Origin: Benincasa hispida
Lineage: Eukaryota; Streptophyta; Magnoliopsida; Cucurbitales; Cucurbitaceae
DNA length: 64,000 bases
Assembly (NCBI RefSeq): GCF_009727055.1
Contig: NC_052350.1
Coordinates: 17,468,645-17,532,644, forward strand
Direction: 5' to 3'
Shown: positions 25,001 through 36,023 of the stretch, one piece after another
Layout: each line of letters opens with the position of its first letter
Numbering within the stretch: the stretch's first letter is position 1
Position numbers and translations under genes: made by a program
The notes under the pieces: model-generated
What the model was told of the DNA's origin: nothing
The model's input: only the letters and a program-made list of their open reading frames with translations
Databases searched by the model: none

Positions 25001-26399
25001 GAAAATAGTAAACCTTACCTGCAAACGACTATGAACGTTCAACATGAAGTCATGAAAATGGATCCTCTTTTTCCTCCAATTGCTGGGTCTATAAGAAGAG
25101 AGTAAGTCTAAGATAAGGAGCTAGTAAGAGAAGACAGACAATGGATAGCATAAATAGACTAAACTATATCCCAAAACAAACTTATAATAGTTGGTTATCA
25201 TTTGAATTTGTCGAACCATTAGTCAACATAGAGGCAGGAAAACAAAGAGGTTGGAGAACATTCAAGTCAATTCATGAGTTCAACAAACTTACAACTGATC
25301 AAAAAACAAGTCCATCAACATAGTTTTTCCAGTGCCTACTCCTCCATAGAGATATAGACCTTTAACTGGAGAGTATGATGAGTGAGGAATGAAGCGAGAC
25401 CATAACCACCTACTCCTGCCATAGACAAGAAAAAGCAAGAAAAAGAAGATTAATAATAAGAAAAATCTAGTGTAAACAAAAACTAAGTGATTAAATAAGT
25501 TTGAATAATCTCTATACAAGCACTATATCTACATGATGGAAGAACTACCTTCCTGATTTTTCTGATACTGCATATCTATCCAACCGGCATGCTTGAGCTG
25601 AATTAACAAGTTCATCGTAGAGTCTCTGAAGTTCCCTCAAGGTTCCTACCTGCAACAGGACTATGAGAATTAGTTTCAACAGGTTTAAAGCAGATAGATA
25701 GACATGTAATTTATCAACAAAAACATAGTTTCAAATCAAAATCAAATAACATTAATATTAAGCCAACATTAGCTTTGACAAAGATGTAGTGCTAAAATTT
25801 TACATATTTTTATTTATTCCTGTTTGTGCTGATCAGCCATTTTAGTTCTTAAAAGCTAGGCAGAGGCAGAAGGTAAAAATCTGAAAATAAAGCTTCCAAA
25901 AGTGAATTATTATGAACTATTCCATATATAATTCACTTTCATCTCTAAATATAAACAATGAAGATGCAGGGGAAACTGGTGGCCTTACCTGACAACTATC
26001 ACCATCCACAAGCTCACCAGCAGCAATTCTTCGTTCATACTCAACGAGTGGCCCTGCCACCTTGTAATCTGCAACTGAACCCCCAAAATCCAAATTAAAA
26101 ACAGAAGTATCCAGTTTCACTCATACAACTCAAAATGCTAGGTTATATTAATGGGAACGGACAGGGGGAGAGAGATATAAACCTCCATTAGAAAGCTTAG
26201 CTGCGTCAACTGACAGAGTTCTTAAGTTTATATATTTTGGGGTTCTGTATCTATCTGGTTTGACAATAAAAAGAGACCCGGAATTGGTATGAATCAGTTG
26301 CCTTTGCCTTTGCCCTCGTCGAAGAACATCCGTATGATTGCGTGTTTTTTGAGAAAAAGCTGATCGGAGGTGACGAGCATACCGATTTACGCCTCTCAT
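22086..26399 (-). CDS. AFG1: AFG1/LACE1-type mitochondrial AAA ATPase, 14 exons
   Basis: Predicted P-loop ATPase of the AFG1 family, mitochondrial in yeast and animals, where it is linked to turnover of inner-membrane respiratory subunits; the plant role is inferred. Exons (minus): 26399-26183, 26074-25989, 25649-25549, 25415-25293, 25088-25019, 24546-24460, 24357-24292, 24182-24090, 23900-23844, 23757-23629, 23549-23459, 23105-23017, 22549-22356 and 22191-22086. Every intron is GT-AG and every phase closes, giving 502 residues. The Arg-rich, acid-poor start [15 protein letters not shown] fits a mitochondrial presequence. Walker A is GGVGTGKT (159-166) and Walker B is LLCLDEF (221-227). VATSNR (253-258) fits sensor 1, and [10 protein letters not shown] follows in the same exon. 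The C-terminal part carries [22 protein letters not shown], conserved in the family. An ATG 66 bp upstream in frame exists (26,465), but MRGVNRY gives the better presequence. Gene structure appears intact. The 3' end lies next to a CACTA element. Confidence 0.95.
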
Positions 26400-27060
26400 T
26401 TTTTGACAGGACCCTGAAAGACCAAAACCCAATAAACAGCCACACACGAAAAGAGGCAGGCGCAAAGTGGTTCAAAAATCAACGCCTTCTACATGCGACT
26501 AATAGAAGAAGAATATGCTGCCAATTCGTGGAGAAAACAGAAATCGATGAATTGAGATCAATCAAGAGGCAACTAACCAAAACATGGGAATCACTTTGTC
26601 AAAAGTAGACCAAATAATAAAACGAACAGAAAGAGAATTCCTATTTTAACTAAAAGAAGAAAAAAGAGAGCGTACATATGTCCACGGAATCAAATACAGA
26701 GATAATGCTTAATTGGGTGGATTTCAATTGATGAAAAAGAAAAACCCTGCAAAACATGCAGAACACAGGAAACTAAAATCGAATCGTCGAAACAATAAGA
26801 CGAACCTGGATTCAAAAAACCCAGAAATCTCGGCCGACCCACGAGACAGAAACCGATCGTTTAGCACAAGAATGGTAAGGTTATTATGTTGCGGGAAAAA
26901 GGCAGGGAAGAAGAGGAATGCAAGACTTTGGGGCTTTAATGGCGAATTCGCGATGCAGGCTACAAATTTGCAGGGACCTTTAATCTGCGCTGGATGAAGA
27001 ATCGCAGCTTAAAAAAAGTTTCAGAGAAAAAGAGAGACAACTCCAAGTTTTTATGAAGTT
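26400..27060 (-). promoter_or_regulatory. Leader and promoter region of the AFG1-like gene
   Basis: Sequence upstream of ATG 26,399 is less AT-rich than typical intergenic DNA here up to about 27,050, consistent with a transcribed leader, possibly with a leader intron. Plus-strand frames in this stretch are antisense and show no domains. The transcription start cannot be fixed from sequence alone. Confidence 0.4.
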
Positions 27061-29534
27061 ATAGCGTGATTTGCCTTTTTACATGGACATGGAGATGTAC
27101 TTAATGCTCCTAAATTGAGATTAATATATTTACAGCAATTATTTGTTCGAGAAGGGTAAATAAATAGTTATAAAGAGAGAGATAAAAGCAACAACAAGCT
27201 GACATACACCGACGTGGATGCCCAATCACAATCCCGCTTCTCTCTTCTTTTTCCTTTTCCTCTTAAGTTATACCTAATCTCATATTTCCCTTCCGTAAAA
27301 AATTAATAAAATTTACTTTTTTAAGAAAAAATAAAAAATTATTAGGTATTGTCGTATTTTCTTAAATTTATAAGAAAAAAATTGTCTTTTTTTTTAAAAT
27401 CTATAATCTACATTATTTTTATCAACCTTTTATCTTGACAAACAATGAAAACTTTCAGATCTTATTGTACTTTAAATCTTAAATTGAGATAAAATAGAGT
27501 AATTTTTACTTTAAATTTAAATGAGTTTAGTGATTTTTTGTTGATGTGTATCATAAAAAATAGGTGAAGTTTTTTCTATTTTTTTATTCAAGAAATTCAA
27601 AACAGCAATAGAGAATGGTAAATAAAAAAAGGTTTGGAAGATTAAGATTCAAATAAAAAGAAGCATTATATTTGACCAATATAAAATTTAGAACAATGAT
27701 GAGGTGTAATCTCATGCATCTCTCTTTTATAAATAATAATAATAAAAAAAATCATCCTATAACACAATTTTATTAGATAATTAGTGCATAAAACAGGTGA
27801 AAACACTCACATTTTTATCTAAAATTTATTAGAAAAAAAAAAATAAAAATGTGTATTTGTGGAATTAGGAAAAAGTGAAGACACGTGTCGTTGGTTAGTG
27901 GGGAAAAATAAAAAAAAAGGGTACTCCAGATGTTCCATTTAGATGGAAGACATTTTTTGCAACACGTCATCCCGTGGTCCATCCATCCATGCCATATAAT
28001 GCGTATAAAAAGTAAAAACAGACTTAAATACAAGGGATGGACAATGCGTTCTTTTTTTCCTTTTTCTTTTTCTTTGATAGACTATTTAGTATTTATCTAT
28101 TAATCTCTAATTTATTATTTATTATAGAAAAAGATACTTCTTTTTTTTCTTACGATTTTAATACTGAACTTTTGAGTTTAATTTCAATTTAGTATCTAGA
28201 GTTTAAAATATTATAAATTTAATATTGAAATTTGAATTTTGTTTCAATTTTGTTTAGAGGTTTCATGATTTACACTTTAACTATCATTTTTATTAAATAC
28301 ATGTATTTCGTTTTTACTCTTAATGTCTATTAATTAATTTACATGAATTCTTATTATTTTTAATCATTTTTAAAATTAATTTTAAACTTTCACTTCGTAA
28401 TTATTTGAAATTAATTAATAAATATTAATGTCAAAATTGGACATGAGATTAAAAGTGTAAATCTTAAAACCTAATAACCCAAAAGAAAAAAAAAAAACTC
28501 TAAACTTAAGACTTAAAAGTATAATATTTTGAACCTATAGACTAAATTGAAATCAAACTCAAAATTTAAGGATTAAAAGTATCACATTTTGAAAACCATG
28601 ATCAAATATAAACTAGACTTAAAACCTATAGACCAAAAATATATTTTTTTTCCTATTATTGTTTATTGTTTTAGCCTAAATAGCCTTTAGAAGTAAGCTT
28701 TTAAGAATTACGAGTGTGAATCTTTTATTAGAATGATAATGTATCATACAATAAGGGAAAGACTCATGTTTAAAGCATTTAGTATAAGGGGTGAAAGGGA
28801 AATTAATCTAGAATATTACCTAGTTAACCTTATTCTTCCTTCAAAAGTCTATCCCTCCAAAAAGAAAACTCATCATCAAGTCTTTTTTTTTTTAAAAAAA
28901 AAAAAAATGAAGCAAACAATGAATGAATAAACTCAATGAGTGGGGTATGGTCAAACCAACCTCTTATATCTTGAACAAAAATATTCTAATCAAAGAGATT
29001 AATCTAAGACATAAATCCAACATTTCTGTTAAAAACTGAATATCTTCTTTAACTAAAAATCAAGAAAAGATGTTTCCATCAATCTCGTTCAAAGCCATAA
29101 CTAGAGGACTAGTCATCCAAAATCAACTTCTGAAGGGAACTCTTCAAGAATCACATATTCTTCATCATTCACTTCAAGTTCTTCGACGTTTTGGTGATCG
29201 ATTTCTAATGCAACCAGTTTGTTGTTGTTCTTGCTCGATTTTTTTAAGGTATATTAATATTTAATTATTCTTCCTAACAAAATTCATGAAACCAAACCCT
29301 CGATCAATTTGTCAATTGTTCAATTAATTACTTATTTTAAATGCTAAAAATTAAAGTAGTGACATTTAAAGTACAAGAGCTAACAAACACGAGAAAACAA
29401 CCAATTCGATCATAGTTTAAATTGTTAAGACATATGTCATTAACTAAGAAGTCAAATATTCAGATCTTTCACCTCATATATTGTTGAATTTAAAAAGACA
29501 AATAAATAAACAGCCAGGAAAAAGATATAAATAA
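27061..29534. other. AT-rich intergenic region
   Basis: No supported gene. It contains homopolymer T and A runs (such as 28,880-28,907) and long stretches over 75% A/T. A 64-codon frame at 29,070-29,264 has somewhat gene-like composition but no recognised domain, so it is not called as a gene. Confidence 0.5.
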
Positions 29535-30143
29535 GGCTCCGTTTGGTAACCATTTAGGTCCCTTTTGATAAACATTTGGTTTTTTGTTATTGTTTTTTAA
29601 AATTAAGCCTATTTCATTCACATTTCTTACCATGATTTGCAATTTTCTTAAGTACAAATGGTTGAATTTTTAGCCAAATTCCGAAAACAAAAACAACTTT
29701 TTGAAAACAACCTTTTTTTAATTCTCAAAATTTAGTTTGGTTTTTTAAAATATCGGTGAAAAGTAGATGACAAATGAATAAATTTAGAGGTGGAAGTAAT
29801 ATCTATAAATTTAATTTTCAAAAACAAAAATAAAAAACAAAATGTTACCAAACAGGACCTTAGTTTTTAGTTTTTAGTTTTTAAAAATCAGGTATATTTT
29901 CTCTCAATTTATCACAATTGTTTGCATCTTTCTTAAATAAACAAGTTGAATTATTAGCCAAATTCTAAAAACAAAATAAAAACTATTCCTTTTAGTTTCC
30001 AAAATTTAGTTTAGTTTTTAAAAACGTTGATAAAAAAAAAATAATCAAGCAACTAATTTAGAGATAAAATAGATATTTGTAGACTTATTGTTCAAAAACT
30101 AAAAAAAATAAAAAATAAAAAATAAAATAATTATCAAAGAAAC
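29535..30143. mobile_element. Outer Harbinger-type MITE interrupted by a second MITE
   Basis: The left end, GGCTCCGTTTGGTAAC after TAA, is followed within 20 bp by the inner element. Family-typical interior resumes after the inner element (TTTGCATCTTTCTTAA, TTGAATTATTAGCCAAATTC). The right end, ATTATCAAAGAAACC, is a degenerate inverted copy of the left. The target duplication on the right is not clear. Confidence 0.65.
29557..29859. mobile_element. Inner PIF/Harbinger-type MITE
   Basis: A 303-bp element with terminal inverted repeats GGTCCCTTTTGATAA and TTACCAAACAGGACC. It is flanked on both sides by TTA (29554-29556 and 29860-29862). It inserted into another copy of the same family. No coding capacity. 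Confidence 0.88.
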
Positions 30144-31229
30144 CAATATTTCCCCAATTCCTATGGAACTGCATGCTTCCATTTTGAAATTACAATGTCA
30201 TTCTAAGGTTTAGACAGAAACAATAAAGTAATAATGAATATGTTACGCATGTGATGTATACCGGAAACTATAATATAATAATGCACATGGAGACTGACAT
30301 TATATTAAGTAATCATAAGATTATTTACAATTCCAAGTCTCCCAGTAACATGGATCCAAATTGCTTCCTTTTCATTCTCCTTTATTTTTTGAAAAGTTAA
30401 TAAATAATTGAAGTTAAGGATCGATGATCCCACTTCAACTGTTCCGCACGCGCAAAATGGTCGTCCAATGGAATCATGTGCATCTTTGATTCATGTTTTT
30501 ACTTATTATTTTTATTATTATTACCTTCTAAACTTCCGTCAAATTTTCTCAACCATTGACTGATAAAATTTCATATTATTACCGTAGTATGTAAACTACT
30601 CTCATAATTAACATCATTTAAGGATAATGTAGTTTTCTACAAGGTTAAATAATTTTTCACGCTAAAATAAATTTAAGAGGTAAGTATTACTTCTAAATTC
30701 GTTTGTACTATGCGTGGGATAAGTGAAAGATTGATTTAAATGACCTAATTCGAGATTATGTTCGTGCTAAAATAAATTTAAGATGTAAGTATTACTTCTC
30801 ATTAAGGGGAGGTTCAAAACCGGAAGATACCTACACTTGTTGCATAGTAAAAATGCTTACATCTTGTTGTTTCCTTTTAAGGAAGAATTTGATATATTTT
30901 TAATAGACATAGAAAAAATTACTTTGATTTCTATATACGATTTCAAAAGGTTTCTGTAAGCTACAAGTTCAAATAAGTTCATAAGAACGGTTTGCTACAC
31001 ACAAGCGTTCTTGAAGGATGTTGTATCTTAGGAGTGGAGTGTCAAATTACTAAGTGCAAGTAGGCCACGTCTTTTCGCACTAATGTGCCTAAACCCAAAA
31101 ATTACAGGCTTTTTCGAACCCTTAACTTCTTATTGAATATTTTGGTATTTAATTGTTTGGCTTTGTCCTTTTTATTCAGTGTTTGATTGAAGAGATTTCC
31201 AACAATCTTAAAGAAGATGTTCTAGGAAT
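30144..31229. other. Intergenic sequence with no recognised feature
   Basis: No gene or element end is recognised. A phrase around GCTAAAATAAATTTAAGA..GTAAGTATTACTTCT occurs twice (30,661-30,690 and 30,767-30,800), a short local duplication. Confidence 0.5.
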
Positions 31230-31816
31230 TCTATTGTGTTTGTTGGGTCATGGCCTCCATTGAGTTAAAATACCACCTGAGGACAAAATTTCAAATGTTA
31301 ATTTTGGCTCACCACCTTAGGCCTTTATTTTGTAATTCCATTCTAACCCAAGCGTACCAATTAAAACTATGACTGATAAGGATCTAGAATAAAAAGATAT
31401 TTTATGTCATGGAGATATTCTTCTTAGTGCGTTGTCAGGTAGTGCTTACAAAATTTTATGTGCAACTAAAAACTCTATAAAAATATGGGAGGCCTTAGAC
31501 CAGAAGTATGGGTCAAAAGAATTGAGTTTTATGATAAGTCCATCTATGACCAAATTCATGAATTTGAAAACCTTATTAGTTGCTTGCCTCATTAAAAAGT
31601 TATCCCCTTCTTGGTTACATTTTTTGAGAGTTTTAAAACAAAAACCTAAGGATTTTTCTTAGGATGAATTGGCCATTTCATTAAGAATTGAGGACAAACA
31701 TTGTGAAAATTTAAAGAGGATGTGCTTCTAATAGTCCGACGAATCATTTGGCAAGGGATTACTACTACCGTAAAGATAGAACTTCTAAGTCAAATACATC
31801 AAAGCCTATGTGGTGG

Positions 31817-32685
31817 CTAGGGATGTGCAAAAACCAAACAAAACTAACGAACTAGACCAAACCGAACCAAACCAAACCAGCTGGTTAAGATGCCACTCCC
31901 TCTCCAGCGATTCCTCCCAAATCTGCCACCTCAAGCTTCTTCTTCCTCTTTTCCTTGTTTGCTTCCCTCGCTCGCAATGTATGATTATTTTCTTTCTTTC
32001 TCATTTTTTTTTCTTTTACCTTTGAATATTTTTTATTCTCTTAGACCCCGTCCAATAACCATTTTATTTTTGGAAATTAAGCCTATATCATCTATATTTC
32101 TTACCATGATTTGCATCTTTGTTAAGTACAATGGTTGAATTCTTAGCAAAATTCCAATAACAAAAAAAACCTTTTTGAAAGCTAGTTTTTTTTTAGTTCT
32201 CAAAATTTGGCTGAAGAAATTTGGAGGTAAAAGTAGTGTCCATAGATTTACTTTTCAAAAACAAACACAAAAAATATAATGATTATCAAACGGGGCCTTA
32301 CTTTTTCTTCATTTTTTCATATTTTGTTTTTCTTGTATGAGGGTTTTGTTATTCCTACTTTTTCTTCATTTTTCAGATTTTGTTTTTCCTTTATGAGGGT
32401 TCTGTTGTTCTTTCTATTCTCTTCCATTTTTTCCCTGTTTAGTAGGTAAAATGAAAAAAAAAAAGAAAAAAGAAGAGAGTTATATTCTTCTTTGTTGAGT
32501 GAAGATTGAAAATTTTGGTTATAACCAAACCAAACTAAATGAAATTGAAGATGGATGTTTCAGTTCAAATGTTGAAACCGAAACAACTCCGATTTTTGTG
32601 GTTTAGCAATATCAAGAACCAAACTTTTTGGTTTGGTCCATGATTCAGCTTAAAATCGGATCGAATCGAATCGTTCACATTCCCA
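31817..32685. mobile_element. hAT-like non-autonomous element inside the copia gag region
   Basis: The ends TAGGGATGTGC and ACATTCCCA form a short inverted repeat. Flanking 8-bp segments GTGGTGGC and GTGGTGAT match at 6 of 8 positions, as expected of an old hAT duplication. The interior near both ends is rich in AACCAAAC- and GATCGAATCG-type subterminal words. It contains a Harbinger-type MITE at 32,044-32,297. No transposase is present. Confidence 0.68.
32044..32297. mobile_element. PIF/Harbinger-type MITE nested in the hAT-like element
   Basis: A 254-bp element with ends GACCCCGTCCAATAAC and GATTATCAAACGGGGCC, flanked by TTA at 32041-32043 and 32298-32300. Its interior shares ACCATGATTTGCATC and AATGGTTGAATT with the other copies in the window. 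Confidence 0.88.
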
Positions 32686-33728
32686 GTGGTGATTGTAAGC
32701 CAGGTCGGCTCCCTTCTTCTATTGAATGGGTACTATATCAATAATCTCAAGTTATATTTGGAACTATATCAACAATCTCGAGTTAAACTTAGTTTTTAAC
32801 TCAAATGATTGGTGGTTTAACTCTGGTACGAATATTCATTTGTGTTCTAATAAAGATTTTTTTTTAAGTAATAGTAGTCAAGTATCATATTGATAAAGAG
32901 GAGAAAGGGGAATGAGGCCCTCATAACAGGGGAAGGAGAAGTTAAGTTATCTGACAAGAAACTTCTGTTAAATAATGTTCTACATGTTCCAGAAAAAATT
33001 TCTAAGAATTTAGTCCGTGTTTTTTTTTTTTTTTAGTGAAGCCAGGGTTTAAAATACTAAACATGGTGATTTTATTGGTAGGGCTATTTAATAGATGGTT
33101 TGTTTAAACTCAATGTGGTGAATGGTAAGATTTTTGAATTTTCATATTTTATTGTGGCCAATGTTGAATATTTTGATAGGCATGGTTGTTTTGGTAATGT
33201 GAATTCAATTCAATAAAAAGAATGATGAATATGGATTTAATCCCTAAATCAACCTTAAATAATAAAGATAAATGTGAAATTTGTGTGTAAGCTAAACAAT
33301 CCAAAAAAAACCGTTTAAAGCAGTAGAAAAAATCCATCACTACTAGAATTAGTTCATGGTGATATTTGTGATTGCAATATCACCTTGACTCGTTATGGAA
33401 AAAGATATTTTCTAACTTTTATAGATGATTGTTCAAAATACTGTTATGTTTACTTATTTAATTCCAAAGATGAAGTTTTAATATTTTTAAAATTTATAAA
33501 GCTAAATTTTAAGATCCGATAAGGTGGTGGAACACCCCAAATTTCTTTAAGGTAATTTTATTTTAGCCATGTTTTATTTTGGGTCAATTGATGGTACTCT
33601 TAATTGGTTCATAGATAGAGATTTGGATTTGGTTTTGTTTTAAGTAAAATTTAAGAAATATTGAGGAATTGGAAATAGTTACCGTCTTAAAGATTGAGAT
33701 TGGAGAAGGGGATTAAAGTCAAAGTTAA

Positions 33729-33915
33729 GGCCTGTTTGGATTGGCTTAAGAAAAAAATATTTTTCAAAATATTCATTTTTATTTAAACATTTTTTATAAA
33801 AACAGATCAAAATACACTTGAAAAGTTATTTTGAAAAGTTACCAAACACTCCAATTTTTTCCAAAATGACTTATTTTTTAAATTAAATACTTGAACATAT
33901 ATTCCAAACACACCC
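33729..33915. mobile_element. Tourist-like MITE in the M LTR
   Basis: A 187-bp element with ends GGCCTGTTTGGATTG and ATTCCAAACACACCC, flanked by TAA on both sides (33726-33728 and 33916-33918). It is internally A/T-rich and non-coding, and differs in sequence from the other MITE family here. Confidence 0.85.
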
Positions 33916-34077
33916 TAAGTTTTGGCTTTACTTTAGACTTTTTGTGAAAAAAAAAAAAAGAAAAAAAGAAAGAAAATAGAATTCCCTTCAACCCTAGCGT
34001 ACGCGTGCCGACCCCTCTCTGCCTCTTCTCTCCCCCATTCGCATCAATCTCCAACAGAAGTAGAAGGCTCATCGCCA

Positions 34078-36023
34078 TGTTGGGTTCTATGTCCTAAAAC
34101 TCATAGTTTGTAAAACAATAAACTTATTCTGAAATTCAATAAAGTTGTTATTGAAGTTTGATTCAATAAAGTTGTTATTGAATATATGAATTGCTTATTT
34201 CGTTTCAGAAATAAATCCAATAAACTAAAAGATCCATGACTATTACATGAGTACTTGAACTTTATGTGGAGACATAAGAGTGGATCAGGTTCAAGTAAAT
34301 AGTCAAAATGATCTATAGTATACAAATAAGATTAGGTGCCTTATTCTGATAACACTATCGGATGCGGCCCACTCTGTAGTTGTTACAAAGAGTTGTAAAG
34401 TACTACAAATGAAGTGATCCTGATTTGTTCATGTAGTGACATGAGGAGTGGGGGCGTCCTGTGCAATGACTTTGCATAAGATCGGACCAAGAAATAAGTT
34501 ACTCTTACTTTATAGCACTGTTTACTGTTTAAGATTAACTACTTCATAACGATGACCTATGTAACTTAACCTTAATCCTGAGCTAACTATGAACTCCTGT
34601 TTATTCGGGATTATCCTTAGATTTTCATAGGTGAGGGTTGGCTTAACAACGCTGACTCAATAAGCCTCCTATTTCAGGGGTAAGACCAGGTAGATAGTTG
34701 GAGACATAAGGTGAAAGATAGAATTCGTTCCCACCCGCTTTCAAGGTAATAGAGAGGTTGTTCCCTTAAGTGCTGACTTTGGATATTGAGCAAAGGGTTC
34801 CACCCTCTCATTGGCCCGAGAGGGACTCTGTTTATTGATTGGATCATAAACAAATTGTTCATTGGAGGATCAATAGAACTTAAGGAACAAGAGGTAATCT
34901 CGGGGGTAAAACAGTCATTTGACCCAATCGTTATTACGAACAACTTGTGAAGAGTTAACATACTAATTGTAATTATATCGAGTTGACACAATATATCTAC
35001 AGTGAAAGAAGTAACTATTGGGCTTTAGTGGAGTGACCCAGTAATTAACGAATAGGGGTTAATTCAGTGTAAAGAGTTTAGCCTATTAATCTTGGATCGT
35101 TGGAGCCCATGATCTAATAGGTCTATTAGGTCCCCTACTAGTTCACAAATGAAACGTTCAAATTTGAATTAAGAGCATTAGTAATTATATGTGATAATTA
35201 CACGTTTAATTTTGGAATTAAATGAAATTGGAGAATCAATCAATATTTAAATATGATTTAAATATTAGTTTCATGATTATGGATTCATGGTAGTGGAATT
35301 GATGATAAATTAATTTAATATTTGATATTAAATTCATAGAATTAACTAAAATTATTTAATTAATTATTATTTATTAATTTTATTAGAAAAATTAATTATT
35401 GAATTAATTTTTGTAAAATTAAAAAAAAAATCAATTTTAATTAAAAGAATTGAAATTGAATAATGATTTTTTATTTTGAAAATGTTTCAAAAAATTGAAA
35501 ATTTTAAAAGAAATTGAAAATGAAAAACCTAAAAAATGTAGGATTTTCCCACTTTCAATTTAACTAGCTTATTCACACTTCTATTACCAAAATCCAGCTC
35601 AAATTGAAGGTGGAGTTGGAATGTTATCATGCATTCAAAATTACACGAGTTCCCTTGATAAAAACACTCAAATTTGAGTGGGAAAGTACATGCAAAATAC
35701 CTAATTTTGCTGAAGTTTTCAGGGTTGAAGAAAGCTTCTTTAACCGTGGTGAACTAGTGAACCTCTCCTCCAATTTTCCCAAATTCAAGCTTGTTTTGAG
35801 TCCCACAACTCAATCTAAGACTCCTAGAGGATAGTAAGAAATTTTTAGTGGTGGTCCACAGCGAGAATTGGAGAAGATTGTAGTTGAATCTCGTTAAAGA
35901 AGAGGATCTTCAAAGGTATGTAATGAAACCCTCTTCATAGTTGATGGACATGCTTAGTTTGTAGCCAAATTTGAGGAATTAGAATGCTTAATGATCCTGT
36001 TTTCTTTAGCTGTGTGTTTCTTT
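34078..36023 (+). mobile_element. LTR 'B' (TGTTGGGTT family), probable solo LTR
   Basis: It starts TGTTGGGTTCTATGTCC. It is homologous to J and L on the opposite strand and more distantly to E, F, H and K. Shared blocks include a GATGCGGCCCACTCTGTAG region and TTAGTGGAGTGACC. The 3' edge is set by comparison with L (near TTTCTTTA). Flanks CGCCA and AACCA match only in part. It interrupts the M LTR. It lacks the CGATCG array of its relatives. Confidence 0.65.

Larger units (their letters stand above)
31230..33522 (+). pseudogene. Ty1/copia gag and integrase start (5' part of a split element)
   Basis: The plus strand encodes a copia gag (UBN2-type) block at 31,400-31,680 (DILLSALSGSAYKI, IWEALDQKYGS, LPSW-like KLSPSWLHF). 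After insertions there is an integrase zinc-binding remnant (CEICVQAKQSKK, about 33,278) and the integrase core start (LELVHGDICDC, LTFIDDCSKYCYVYLFNSKDE, 33,340-33,475). Stops and frameshifts are frequent. The frame is cut at KIR-stop-GG by the 29.5-kb insertion and resumes at 63,058. A hAT-like element interrupts it at 31,817-32,685. Confidence 0.82.

Noticed and set aside
26251..26475. Upstream in-frame ATG (26,465) as the AFG1 start and the alternative-phase frame
   Set aside because: The added residues (hydrophobic, Cys/Gly-rich) are not needed, and the ATG at 26,399 gives a typical presequence. The other phase has no homology.
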